Assembly (NCBI RefSeq): GCF_001598915.1
Contig: NZ_BDAP01000001.1
Span: 62,001-126,000, forward strand
Direction: 5' to 3'
DNA length: 64,000 nucleotides
Source: Williamsia muralis NBRC 105860
Lineage (GTDB): Bacteria > Actinomycetota > Actinomycetes > Mycobacteriales > Mycobacteriaceae
In this document: piece after piece, positions 17,002 to 25,312 of the stretch
Layout of the letters: each line of letters opens with the position of its first letter
How positions within the stretch are numbered: position 1 is the stretch's first letter
Position numbers and translations under genes: made by a program
Notes under the pieces: generated by a model
The model's input: the letters and a program-made list of their open reading frames with translations, nothing else
The model's database searches: none
Told to the model about the DNA's origin: nothing

Positions 17002-17358
17002 CTGTGTCGGCGATGCACCGAAGGGGTGTCTGCCGCAAATCGGACCCTGTGAGTTGTCGTCTCCGGTTGACGTGAAGTTATCCACAGGCGTCGCCTAACG
17101 CGCTGGTTCAGAGCCTGCCAGCAAACACTCAACCTGTGGATGAGGCTGTGGAAACTGTGGAGAACTCGGCGGTTTGAGTGAATTGTTAGTGAACCTCGTC
17201 ACAAAACAAGTTGCTGCTGGAAGGATTATCTTTCGGATTGTTAATTATCTCGACATTTCGGCGACGATGAGTGGAACGCGGGGCCCTGTGGATAACCTGT
17301 TGAAAACTGCGGGGTGGCGGCGCACGCCGAGGCAGCGTGCCACCATGGACGGGTGACT
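17002..17358. other. Gene-free, AT-rich region with a DnaA-box cluster
   Basis: No credible gene in 357 bp. It carries two perfect DnaA boxes in opposite orientation, TTATCCACA at 17078-17086 (+) and 17287-17295 (-), and three more box-like sites on the minus strand: TCATCCACA 17135-17143, GTTTCCACA 17147-17155, TTCTCCACA 17156-17164. Between them 17171-17260 is only about 39% GC by hand count, against roughly 65% around it, with TTAATTAT runs. This layout is that of a replication-origin-like or DnaA-titration element, yet no dnaA or dnaN is nearby. Confidence 0.6.
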
Positions 17359-17721
17359 ATGTCGGATGTTCCGTCGGTGCCCGTCACCGACCTACCGGTC
17401 GATTTCACGGCAGAGACGAACAGGATCCTGCTGGACGTTCGAGAAGACGACGAGTGGGCGAACGGGCACGTTCCCGGAGCCCTCCACATCCCTCTCGCCG
17501 AAGTGCCCGCTCGGGTCGACGAGATCGACCCCGACGCCGAGCTGTTTGTCATCTGTCATTCAGGTGGCCGCTCGGCCCGCGTGCTCGGGTACCTCTCGCA
17601 GCGCGGGTACGAAGGCGCGAACGTCGGGGGCGGAATCCTGGCGTGGGCGCAGGCCGGTAGGCCCCTGGAGACAGGCGCAGGTGGATCCGGGGGAGCGGCG
17701 TCCTCGGAGACCGGGCGGTGA
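17359..17721 (+). CDS. Rhodanese-domain protein
   Basis: 120 aa, a single rhodanese domain: LLDVREDDEWANGHVPGALHIPL, then the active-site loop with Cys66 in VICHSGGRSARV, and GGILAWAQAG near the end. Such proteins carry persulfide sulfur in the cytoplasm. The tail is Gly/Ser-rich. The stop overlaps the GTG of the next gene (GTGA), so it is coupled to the DUF4328 gene. The start at 17359 gives a normal domain length. Confidence 0.88.
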   Translation: MSDVPSVPVTDLPVDFTAETNRILLDVREDDEWANGHVPGALHIPLAEVPARVDEIDPDAELFVICHSGGRSARVLGYLSQRGYEGANVGGGILAWAQAGRPLETGAGGSGGAASSETGR

Positions 17722-18818
17722 CAGTTCCGCCTTCTGGCCCGGTCCGGGACTACTGCCCGCACTGCCGGATCGCTGGACCGCACGATCCCCGTCGGCCACG
17801 CTGCCCGCGATGTTCGGGGCCGCTGACCCCGCTCGACGCCTACGGCCGTGCCGTGGTGTTCCGTCCACCGCCGCAGCAACGTCCCGTGCCTGCCGCGGGA
17901 GGCGTTCCCGCACCCCCTCCGCCTGGCCCGCAGCCGCGGCCGAACAACATGTACGTCCCGCCGCGCAGCCAGCGTCATCAACCGGTGTCCGGTGGTGCGC
18001 CGCGTCAGATGTCGCCGACAGCACGGCGGATGGTGCGCTGGGTAGCGCTGCGTCCGCCCGAGGCCCGGCCACGTCCGCGGGCCCGGGTCGAGCGGCACGA
18101 AACACCCACGCCTAGCTACCGAAGCGTCCCGCAGTGGGGTCTGCAGGACAGCCCGGCAACCGAACCCGAGACGCGTGAGCAGAACCTGATCGAACAGGCG
18201 ACAGCGCGGCTTCCGCAGCTGTTGCTGATCGCAGCGGGCGTACTCGTCGCGGCGGCCGCCGCCGAGGCGTGGATCTACGCATTGCTCGTGGTCAACCTGG
18301 AAGAACCGGTCAGCCGCGGTATGCAGGTTGCTGCCGAGGCCGCGGTGTGGATCACCGGCCTGGCGTCGGTGGCGATGATGCTCGCATGCCTGGCCGGCGC
18401 CGCCGGATGGTTGATCGAGGAGCGGCGGAGGTCATACGGCGAGCACGGTCAATACGACCCGCGAACCCGCCGGGAGATCTTCATCGGGTGCTGGGTCCCG
18501 GTGATCAACGTCTTCCGTCCGGTGGCCTTCATGCGCGAGGTACTCGAACTTCGCGACGACCTGCCGCGCGACCACATCCGTAAGCGATTGTGGTGGTTGT
18601 GGGCCGGCTGGGTACTGGTGAATCTGCTGGTGGTCGGGTGCATCGTGCTGCGGATCTTCGCCGAGTCCCTACTGTGGCAGTCGAATGCGGTGCTCCTTGT
18701 CATCGTGTCCGACCTGGCCAGCGCCGGGTTCGCGGTTGCGGTGTGGTGGACGATCACGCGACTGCTCGACCGGGAGGCCGAGACGGCGGCCCCCACCCGA
18801 TGGCTGGTCGCGGTATGA
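17718..18818 (+). CDS. DUF4328 membrane protein with zinc-ribbon N-terminus (Rv3843-like)
   Basis: 366 aa. An N-terminal zinc ribbon (CPHCRIAGP...CPRCSGPL) is followed by a Pro-rich disordered part to about residue 165, then a DUF4328 domain with four membrane segments starting LLLIAAGVLVAAAAAEAWIY and the conserved IGCWVPVINVFRPVAFMREV. Function unknown. GTG start overlaps the rhodanese stop, and its stop overlaps the glpQ start (ATGA). Confidence 0.82.
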   Translation: MTVPPSGPVRDYCPHCRIAGPHDPRRPRCPRCSGPLTPLDAYGRAVVFRPPPQQRPVPAAGGVPAPPPPGPQPRPNNMYVPPRSQRHQPVSGGAPRQMSPTARRMVRWVALRPPEARPRPRARVERHETPTPSYRSVPQWGLQDSPATEPETREQNLIEQATARLPQLLLIAAGVLVAAAAAEAWIYALLVVNLEEPVSRGMQVAAEAAVWITGLASVAMMLACLAGAAGWLIEERRRSYGEHGQYDPRTRREIFIGCWVPVINVFRPVAFMREVLELRDDLPRDHIRKRLWWLWAGWVLVNLLVVGCIVLRIFAESLLWQSNAVLLVIVSDLASAGFAVAVWWTITRLLDREAETAAPTRWLVAV

Positions 18819-19600
18819 CCGACACCCATCGGGTGCTGCGCACGGAGACGCCTGCGGTGGTGGCTCACCGGGGGGCGTCGGGCCACAAACCCGAACACAC
18901 GCTGATGGCGTACGAGCTCGCCCTCGAGCAGGGCGCCGACGGACTCGAGTGCGACGTCCGGCTCACCGCGGACCACGAGCTGGTGTGTGTCCACGACCGC
19001 ACGATCGACCGCACCTCCGACGGCAGCGGTGTGGTCAGTGAACTCACCCTCGCTCAGCTCCGGGAGTTCGACTTCGCGAGTTGGCATACGTCCGGTCTCA
19101 CCTCGAAGGTCCTCACACTGCGCGAACTGATGGAGCTGACGCTGGACTGGAAACGCCCGGTGCGCCTGTTCATCGAGACCAAGCACCCCGTTCGATTCGG
19201 TGGTCTGGTGGAGCAGCTGCTCCTCGCCGAACTGCAGCGGTTCGGTGTCGCGACGCCGGCATCGGCAGATCACAGCCGCGCCGTGGTGATCTCGTTCTCC
19301 ACCGCCGGTGTGTGGCGCATCCGACGCAACGCGCCGATGCTGCCCACCGTGCTACTCGGCGACACCGCCCGGTTTCTCGGCGGAAGCGCCGCCACCGCTG
19401 TGGGGGCCACGGCCATCGGACCGTCGATCTTCAGTCTGCGGGAGCATCCCGATGCGGTGGATCGTGCTGCCGCCGCTGGTCGGGCCACGTACTGCTGGAC
19501 GGTCGACGAGCGGCGCGACGCGACATACTGTGCCGATCTCGGCGTGGGCTGGATCGCCACCAACTACCCCGACCGGGTGCGGGGCTGGCTCGCTGCGTAA
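18815..19600 (+). CDS. glpQ: Glycerophosphodiester phosphodiesterase
   Basis: 261 aa GDPD barrel without a signal peptide, so cytoplasmic. Signature parts: VVAHRGASGHKPEHTLMAYELA with the catalytic HRG, GLECDVRLTADHELVCVHD with the metal-binding ExD and second His, and RLFIETKHP. It releases glycerol-3-phosphate from glycerophosphodiesters. Equivalent to M. tuberculosis GlpQ1 (Rv3842c) by position next to DUF4328 and ferritin. The start overlaps the preceding stop by 4 bp. Confidence 0.9.
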   Translation: MTDTHRVLRTETPAVVAHRGASGHKPEHTLMAYELALEQGADGLECDVRLTADHELVCVHDRTIDRTSDGSGVVSELTLAQLREFDFASWHTSGLTSKVLTLRELMELTLDWKRPVRLFIETKHPVRFGGLVEQLLLAELQRFGVATPASADHSRAVVISFSTAGVWRIRRNAPMLPTVLLGDTARFLGGSAATAVGATAIGPSIFSLREHPDAVDRAAAAGRATYCWTVDERRDATYCADLGVGWIATNYPDRVRGWLAA

Positions 19601-19611
19601 GTTCTTCTCAC

Positions 19612-20526
19612 GTGGCTAAGAAGAGTAAACGTGGCAGCGGACCCCGACCCGGAAGCAATCGCGCCGAACGGGTGGCGGCACGCAAGGAACGGCAGGCTCA
19701 GGCAGCTGCGCCGCTGTTCCGGCCGTTCGCCGGGATCGCCGCCGAATGCGACCTGGTGGCCCTGAGGGCCTTCGTCGCCTCGGCCACCGCCGAGTTGCCG
19801 CTGACCACACCGGGCACCAACCCCGTGCGACTGGTGACGGTTCTGCCCGGTGCCGGACCGGCACTGGTGCGTGAGGAGTCCGGCGCAGCTGTGGGTCTGG
19901 TTGCGCTGCAGACCCAGCCCGAGCACGAAGAGCCCGGCGCCGCATTGGCTGCCGCGATTCGTTGGGCAACCGAAAGCGCTGCGGGAGAAACACTTTCAGA
20001 GGTCGACATCGCAGAGGCCGGTGCACTCGAGGATGTGCTCGATCCCGCCGCTGCGCTCGACATCACCGTCCACAACGACTTCAACTGGTGGATCGAGGGT
20101 CAGGACAGCCCCGCCCCTCAGATCACCTCGATGATCGAGCAGGCCAACGCGGCCATCATGCCGACGGCCCGGTTGGCCGGGGACTTCGTCGGGGCGCCTT
20201 GGTGGGTCGACGCCGGTGAGCGTGCACATCTGCGGTGGATACGCCCCGAGCCCGAAGACGACGTGATGGCGGCGCTGGCGCGCGTGCATGCGTCGGGTGG
20301 CCTGACACTCGGCGAGGGATCACGCTTCGCGGGCTCATTCCGTACGCACGGGCTGCTGGTTCCGGTGTTCGACCTGGACCGCGAACTGCACCCCACCGAG
20401 TGGACTGCGGGCGTCGAGACGTTCAACAACCGGCTCAACGAGGCGCTGGCCTCGGACGCCGAGCTCACCAGCGACGAGCGGCGCTCCCGCGACGGCATCC
20501 GAGCCCGGCAGGTCACCCTGCGCTGA
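19612..20526 (+). CDS. DUF5926 family protein
   Basis: 304 aa. It begins with a very basic tail (VAKKSKRGSGPRPGSNRAERVAARKERQ) like those of nucleic-acid- or ribosome-binding proteins, then a mixed alpha/beta domain with NDFNWWIEG and FVGAPWWVDAGERAHLRW. The family is common in actinobacteria and has no known function. GTG start 11 bp after glpQ, so in the same operon. A strong hairpin terminator follows. Confidence 0.75.
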   Translation: MAKKSKRGSGPRPGSNRAERVAARKERQAQAAAPLFRPFAGIAAECDLVALRAFVASATAELPLTTPGTNPVRLVTVLPGAGPALVREESGAAVGLVALQTQPEHEEPGAALAAAIRWATESAAGETLSEVDIAEAGALEDVLDPAAALDITVHNDFNWWIEGQDSPAPQITSMIEQANAAIMPTARLAGDFVGAPWWVDAGERAHLRWIRPEPEDDVMAALARVHASGGLTLGEGSRFAGSFRTHGLLVPVFDLDRELHPTEWTAGVETFNNRLNEALASDAELTSDERRSRDGIRARQVTLR

Positions 20527-20561
20527 GGTGGCGGGCAGTACGCCCGAACAGACACGACAAC

Positions 20562-20597
20562 AAAGGGCGCGGCCGGAAAGATCCGGCCGCGCCCTTT
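20562..20597. terminator. Bidirectional hairpin terminator
   Basis: Perfect 15-bp stem (AAAGGGCGCGGCCGG / reverse complement) with a 6-nt loop AAAGAT, flanked by A-rich and T-rich ends, between the convergent DUF5926 and ferritin genes. It should stop transcription from both sides. Confidence 0.85.
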
Positions 20598-20627
20598 GTG
20601 CGTGTTGACGTACTGTCGAGCGGGCTT

Positions 20628-21167
20628 CTACAGGCTGCCGCCGGCGACACCGGGTGCGGTGGCGTCCGTCTTGGCCGCGGTGCCGACCTCTCGGGCGACG
20701 AAGTTCTCGAGGTCGAAGAGATTGCCTTCGCACCGATCGGCGACGGTCTGCAGGGTGCGCATCACCGCGACCTCTTCGATCTGCTCCTTGAGGAACCACT
20801 GCATGAACTGCTCGCCGAGGTAGTCACCTTCGTCGCGGGCCGTCTTGGCCAGTTCGACGATCTGGTCGGTGACACGCTGCTCTTGCGAGAGTGCCACCTT
20901 GATCGGGGCGCGGTAGTCGGCGAACGAGTTCTCCGGCTGATCGATGCCCGGGGTGTGCACCACCATGTCGCGGTCGAGGAAGTACTGCACGATCATCATC
21001 GCGTGGTTGCGCTCTTCGACAGCCTGGGCGTAGAAGTGCTTGGCCAACTGCGGCAGGTCTTCGTTGTCGTAGTAGGTCGCAATGGCGATGTACTGCTGTG
21101 ACGCAGAGAATTCTTGACGAATCTGGTCGTGCAGGAGCTCATGGAAGCGGGTTCGAATTGTGCTCAT
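20628..21167 (-). CDS. bfrB: Ferritin (BfrB-like)
   Basis: 179 aa. Non-haem ferritin with the ferroxidase ligands in place: EFSASQQYIAIATYYD (Glu and Tyr of helix A), AVEERNHAMMIVQYFLDR (ExxH), and EQFMQWFLKEQIEE in helix C-D. The 24-mer stores iron in the cytoplasm. Context equals M. tuberculosis bfrB (Rv3841). TAACCT ends 7 nt before the ATG, so the message is likely leaderless, and an IdeR-like box lies about 90 bp upstream, where an activator would bind. Confidence 0.92.
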   Translation of the reverse strand: MSTIRTRFHELLHDQIRQEFSASQQYIAIATYYDNEDLPQLAKHFYAQAVEERNHAMMIVQYFLDRDMVVHTPGIDQPENSFADYRAPIKVALSQEQRVTDQIVELAKTARDEGDYLGEQFMQWFLKEQIEEVAVMRTLQTVADRCEGNLFDLENFVAREVGTAAKTDATAPGVAGGSL

Positions 21168-21245
21168 GACGACCAGGTTAGGGCCAGGTGAAAGCCGTTG
21201 TCATCCAAGCTCATCCTTACTAAGGGTGGCATTGCCGAACCTGTC

Positions 21246-21264
21246 TCAGGGAAGGTTTACCTTG
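21246..21264. promoter_or_regulatory. Possible IdeR/DtxR-type iron box upstream of ferritin
   Basis: TCAGGGAAGGTTTACCTTG matches the 19-bp iron-box consensus TTAGGTTAGGCTAACCTAA at 12 positions by hand. It is about 90 bp upstream of the predicted ferritin transcription start, consistent with activation by iron-loaded IdeR, as known for M. tuberculosis bfrB. The match is weak; inference. Confidence 0.35.
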
Positions 21265-21323
21265 GCTGACAACAACTTCAGGGCTCTATGCGTGCGATCG
21301 GCGCAGTGCGCGCTGCCGGTGCC

Positions 21324-22418
21324 TCACGCTGCATCGTCAAGCCGGCGACGCGCGATCCGGTCGGCGGCGACACCGGCTGCGATGCTCTCGCGGGTCGCGG
21401 TCTGGAGAATGAATGTCATTGTGTCGAAGACGGATTCGACGCGCTTGCGTACCTCTTCGCGGGTGCGCCCGCGGAGCTCGCCCTCGACCTGGATGAGCCC
21501 ACCGGAGTTGGCCACATAATCCGGTACCCACACGATTCCGCGGTTGACGAGTGTCCTCTCGGCGTCAGGAGTGAGCAACTGGTTGTTGGCGGCGCCGCAG
21601 ACGATGGATGTGTTCAGCGTCTCACTGGTGGCTGTGTCCAACGTGCCACCGAGCGCACACGGGGCATAGACGTCCAGGCGCTCGGCGCGGACGTCGGCCG
21701 ACACCTTCGTACGGGGGAAAGCATGCAGTACGCGGTCTAGTGAGGGCTGATAGACGTCGGAGACCAGCACCTCGGCGCCGGCATCTGTCAGGAGCGACAC
21801 AAGCTCGAAGCCCACCTTTCCCGCACCCTCCACACCCACCGTGCGTCCGGCGAGTTCGCGCTCCCCCCAAACCTGCACTGCCGCTGCGCGCATGGCCTGG
21901 AACACCCCGAGGGCGGTGTTGGGCCCGCTGTCTCCCGATCCGCCGGCAGCCGTGTTGCGGCCGACGACGTGTGCGGTCGATTCGCCGATGATGTCCAGGT
22001 CGTCGCTGTTGGTGCCCACATCGCCGGCCGTGACATACAGACCGTCGAGTCTTTCCACGAATCGGCCGTAGGCGCACAACAGTTCCGGCGTCTTGATGGC
22101 CCGCGGATCACCGAGGATGACGGCCTTGCCTCCGCCGAGGTCGAGTCCGGCTGCCGCAGCCTTGTACGTCATCCCGCGCGACAGCCGCAAAACATCTGTG
22201 AGCGCGGCACTTTCATCAACGTAGGAATGAAATCGGGTGCCGCCGAGGGCGGGTCCCAGCGAAGTGGAGTGCAAGGCGATGATGGCCTGCAGACCGCTTG
22301 CGCTGTCCTGGCAGAACACCACCTGCTCGTGCGCGGGCTCGTCGACGGGGAAGTCTGATCGACCGAACACGTGGCTTGTGGCCGACTCTGCGGACAGAGG
22401 GGTGACGGTGACGGACAT
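21324..22418 (-). CDS. vdh: Valine/leucine dehydrogenase (Glu/Leu/Phe/Val dehydrogenase family)
   Basis: 364 aa. The amino-acid binding part has LGPALGGTRFHSY and the catalytic Lys in GMTYKAAAAGLDLGGGKAVI; the NAD domain has GVEGAGKVGFELVSLL, then CGAANNQLL and YVANSGGLIQVEGE. It removes the amino group of branched-chain amino acids to give 2-oxoacids for the dehydrogenase complex encoded nearby. The start at 22418 has GGAGG 6 nt before it. The upstream region carries TTGCGCAA, also found before the complex operon. Confidence 0.88.
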   Translation of the reverse strand: MSVTVTPLSAESATSHVFGRSDFPVDEPAHEQVVFCQDSASGLQAIIALHSTSLGPALGGTRFHSYVDESAALTDVLRLSRGMTYKAAAAGLDLGGGKAVILGDPRAIKTPELLCAYGRFVERLDGLYVTAGDVGTNSDDLDIIGESTAHVVGRNTAAGGSGDSGPNTALGVFQAMRAAAVQVWGERELAGRTVGVEGAGKVGFELVSLLTDAGAEVLVSDVYQPSLDRVLHAFPRTKVSADVRAERLDVYAPCALGGTLDTATSETLNTSIVCGAANNQLLTPDAERTLVNRGIVWVPDYVANSGGLIQVEGELRGRTREEVRKRVESVFDTMTFILQTATRESIAAGVAADRIARRRLDDAA

Positions 22419-22513
22419 GGAAACCTCCGGGTAGGTGGTCGAGGGTTGGGTGTGCATCCAGCTGCACGAATGTTGTCCCGGAGCGGCGAAGTGGTCAACA
22501 GCGAGCTAGATAT

Positions 22514-22521
22514 TTGCGCAA
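22514..22521. promoter_or_regulatory. Lrp-type operator core upstream of vdh
   Basis: TTGCGCAA followed by TGTGCACA, about 95 bp upstream of the vdh start. The same 8-bp palindrome followed by a GCACA element occurs at 23112-23119 before the 2-oxoacid dehydrogenase operon. Likely bound by the Lrp-family protein encoded between them. Confidence 0.5.
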
Positions 22522-22594
22522 TGTGCACATTCTGCTGCGTGTGCCCGCCGTCACGTTGCTCAGAATGCGGCCTCTGTGACCACGCGGCCTGGCC

Positions 22595-23068
22595 TCACCG
22601 ACCGTGCGCGAGCCGCTCGAGCAGGGGGCGGGTCCGATATGGGATCGCATCGCGCATGGCCACCGACATGGTGGTCCTCTCGACGCCGGGTACGGCGAGG
22701 ACCAGCCCGGCCACGCGGTAGAGGTCGTCGGCGTCGAGGGCAGCGACCGCGATGAGAAGGTCTGCGTCCCCGGAGATCCCGATCACCTCGATCACCTCCG
22801 GGATGTCGCCGAAGAGGGCGATGATCGGTTCGAGTCGGTGCTGGTCGACGACCGCGCTGATGTAGGCGCGCAGCGTGTATCCGAGGTCTCTGGTGGAGAT
22901 GAGTCGGTCCATCGGCGCCAGAACACGTCGCTCCTCCCATCGGGCCAACCGGGATTGAACGGTGTTCCTGGCCATCTGGAGGGCGGCCGCCAACTGCACT
23001 CCGGTGGCGCGTGGGGTCTCGCAGAGGGCGAGCAGAAGGCGGGCGTCTGAGCGGTCGAACTTCGTCAT
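22595..23068 (-). CDS. Lrp/AsnC family regulator (BkdR-like)
   Basis: 157 aa. N-terminal winged helix-turn-helix (MTKFDRSDARLLLALCETPRATGVQLAAALQMARNTVQSRLARWEE) and a C-terminal RAM domain (VIEVIGISGDADLLIAVAALDADDLYRVAGLVL), ending TMSVAMRDAIPYRTRPLL. It lies between vdh and the divergent E1-E2-E3 operon, the usual place for the branched-chain operon regulator. ATG 23068 gives normal length; an ATG at 23092 is an alternative. Confidence 0.9.
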   Translation of the reverse strand: MTKFDRSDARLLLALCETPRATGVQLAAALQMARNTVQSRLARWEERRVLAPMDRLISTRDLGYTLRAYISAVVDQHRLEPIIALFGDIPEVIEVIGISGDADLLIAVAALDADDLYRVAGLVLAVPGVERTTMSVAMRDAIPYRTRPLLERLAHGR

Positions 23069-23111
23069 GTCGCACAGTGTCGCACGTCTCATCGCCACGA
23101 AGTTGGTCAAA

Positions 23112-23119
23112 TTGCGCAA
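23112..23119. promoter_or_regulatory. Lrp-type operator core before the 2-oxoacid dehydrogenase operon
   Basis: TTGCGCAA followed by GTTCGCACA in the 156-bp divergent gap between the Lrp gene and E1-alpha. It shares its core and the downstream GCACA element with the site before vdh (22514). Confidence 0.5.
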
Positions 23120-23224
23120 GTTCGCACACAGCTCTTGTGCAGTGTGGCGCTCACTGGTTGCCTGACGTGCACCGAATGAACCGTGGGCGAATGCCCACGT
23201 CAGTGATGGCGAGTGGAGGCCCCG

Positions 23225-24310
23225 GTGATCGACAACGACGATCTGGTCCAACTGATCAGCCCGACGGGCGAGCGTTTTGAGCACCCCGAGTACTCCGACC
23301 TCGTCTCCGACATCGACGTGGACGCGTTGCTGCGCCTCTACGAGGACCTGGTGGTGGTGCGGCGCATCGACGCCGAGGCAACCGCTCTGCAGCGCCAGGG
23401 AGAGCTCGGCCTGTGGGCGCCGCTGCTCGGTCAGGAGGCCGCGCAGGTCGGCTCGGCGCGGGCGCTCGATCCTCAGGACTTCGTCTTCGCCAGTTACCGC
23501 GAGCACGCGGTCGCCTACTGCCGTGACGTGGACCCGGCCCACATGCTCCGGTTCTGGCGAGGGTCCACTCATTCGGGCTGGAACCCCTATGAGTACCGGA
23601 TGACCACACCGGCGATCATCGTGGGCGCGCAGGCGTTGCACGCCACGGGATACGCGCTCGGTATGCAGTTCGACGGCGTGGACGGCGCCGCGATCACCTA
23701 CTTCGGTGACGGGGCCACCAGCCAGGGCGACATCTCCGAAGCCTTCGGTTTCGCCGCGAGTTTCCATGCCCCCGTTGTCTTCTTCTGCCAGAACAACCAG
23801 TGGGCGATCTCCGAGCCGGTCTCGTTGCAGTCGCGTGTGACCATCGCCGAACGCGGGCGGGGTTTCGGGGTTCCGAGTGTGCGGGTCGACGGCAACGACG
23901 TACTTGCCGTCATCGCGGTCACCCGCGCGGCGTTGGCGCGGGCCCGAGAAGGCAGTGGCCCGACCTTGATCGAGGCGGTGACCTATCGGATGGGACCGCA
24001 CACCACATCCGACGATCCGACGCGATATCGGCCCGCGGCGCTGGACGACGAATGGCGCGCCAAGGACCCTCTCGACCGGGTGCGGGCGCTGCTCGACGCG
24101 GCAGGCGTCCTCACCGACGATGTCCTCGAACGGATTCGGAATCAATCGGACACAACCGCAGCCGAACTGCGACGCGGCTGCCTCGAGACCGTGGAACCGA
24201 CGCCGCTGTCGATGTTCGACGAGGTCTATGCCGAGCAACACCCCCTGATCGATGAGGAACGACGCGAGTTCGCCTCGTACCTCGAAGGATTCGAAGGAGA
24301 CGCCCGATGA
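23225..24310 (+). CDS. bkdA: 2-oxoacid (branched-chain) dehydrogenase E1 alpha subunit
   Basis: 361 aa. Thiamine diphosphate motif is ITYFGDGATSQGDISEAFGFAASFHAPVVFFCQNNQ (GDG...NN), after YREHAVAYCRDVD and before TYRMGPHTTSDDPTRYR, the phosphorylation-loop region. Joined with E1 beta it decarboxylates branched 2-oxoacids and passes the acyl group to E2. GTG 23225 follows GGAGG by 5 nt. Overlaps E1 beta by 4 bp. The symbol is tentative because the pyruvate-versus-branched choice rests on context. Confidence 0.88.
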   Translation: MIDNDDLVQLISPTGERFEHPEYSDLVSDIDVDALLRLYEDLVVVRRIDAEATALQRQGELGLWAPLLGQEAAQVGSARALDPQDFVFASYREHAVAYCRDVDPAHMLRFWRGSTHSGWNPYEYRMTTPAIIVGAQALHATGYALGMQFDGVDGAAITYFGDGATSQGDISEAFGFAASFHAPVVFFCQNNQWAISEPVSLQSRVTIAERGRGFGVPSVRVDGNDVLAVIAVTRAALARAREGSGPTLIEAVTYRMGPHTTSDDPTRYRPAALDDEWRAKDPLDRVRALLDAAGVLTDDVLERIRNQSDTTAAELRRGCLETVEPTPLSMFDEVYAEQHPLIDEERREFASYLEGFEGDAR

Positions 24311-25302
24311 GTGCCCCGGCCATCACCCCCGCGGTCATGCCGATCGGCAAGGCCATCAACTCCGGCCTGCGCAAAGCGATGGAGAAGGATCCGAAGGTGG
24401 TGCTCCTCGGCGAGGACATCGGCAAGCTCGGAGGTGTGTTCCGGGTGACCGACGGTCTGCAGAAGGACTTCGGACCGCAGCGGGTCATCGACACACCCTT
24501 GGCCGAATCCGGGATCATCGGCACAGCAGTGGGTCTGGCGATGCGCGGCTATCGGCCCGTGTGTGAGATCCAGTTCGACGGATTCATCTATCCGGCGTTC
24601 GACCAGATCGTCTCGCAGGTCGCCAAGCTGCACTACCGCACCGGCGGCAACGTGAAGATGCCCATCACGATCCGGGTTCCCTACGGCGGCGGAATCGGCG
24701 CGATCGAGCACCACTCGGAGTCGCCTGAGGGCTACTTCGCCGCGACCGCTGGTCTGCGTGTGGTCACCTGCGGTACCTCCGCGGACGCCCACCAGATGAT
24801 CCAGCAGGCAATCGAGTCCGACGACCCGGTGCTGTTCTTCGAACCCAAGCGCAGGTACTGGGAGAAGGGGCCGCTCGCCGAGGCCGGGGATGCCTACCCG
24901 CTGCACAAGGCCCGCGTCGTCACGCCAGGCTCGGATGTCACCCTGGTCGCCTACGGTCCCCTCGTCACCACCGCGGTGCAGGCGGCGAAGATCGCAGCGG
25001 GAGAGGGCCGTTCGATAGAGGTGATCGACCTACGCTCGATCTCCCCGCTTGATATCGACACCGTTGCGGATTCGGTTCGCCGCACCGGGCGCCTGGTGGT
25101 CACCCATGAGGCCCCGGTGTTCCTGGGTATCGGCGCGGAACTCGCGGCGCGCATCGGTGAGCGCTGCTTCTTCCATCTCGAGGCTCCGATCGCCCGCGTG
25201 GGCGGATTCACCCTGCCGTATCCGCCGGCCAAGCTCGAAGAACACTTCCTTCCCGACGTCGACCGCATCCTCGACGCCGTCGACCGCACGTTCGCATCGT
25301 AG
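24307..25302 (+). CDS. bkdB: 2-oxoacid dehydrogenase E1 beta subunit
   Basis: 331 aa transketolase-type beta subunit: VVLLGEDIGKLGGVFRVTDGL with the TPP-activating Glu, FDTPL-like IDTPLAESGIIG, EIQFDGFIYPAFDQI, YGGGIGAIEHHSESPE, and VIDLRSISPLD near the end. Forms the alpha2-beta2 E1 with the product of the preceding gene, to which it is coupled by an ATGA overlap. Confidence 0.9.
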   Translation: MSAPAITPAVMPIGKAINSGLRKAMEKDPKVVLLGEDIGKLGGVFRVTDGLQKDFGPQRVIDTPLAESGIIGTAVGLAMRGYRPVCEIQFDGFIYPAFDQIVSQVAKLHYRTGGNVKMPITIRVPYGGGIGAIEHHSESPEGYFAATAGLRVVTCGTSADAHQMIQQAIESDDPVLFFEPKRRYWEKGPLAEAGDAYPLHKARVVTPGSDVTLVAYGPLVTTAVQAAKIAAGEGRSIEVIDLRSISPLDIDTVADSVRRTGRLVVTHEAPVFLGIGAELAARIGERCFFHLEAPIARVGGFTLPYPPAKLEEHFLPDVDRILDAVDRTFAS

Positions 25303-25312
25303 GAGCCAGCTC

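Noticed and set aside
17174-17356. 60-aa plus-strand frame in the DnaA-box region
   Set aside because: Product has no family, codon use is AT-rich, and the frame spans AT-rich non-coding DNA and DnaA boxes.
23092-24241. Extension of the Lrp reading frame to 548 aa
   Set aside because: The N-terminal 390 residues are antisense to E1-alpha; the Lrp family start is at 23068.
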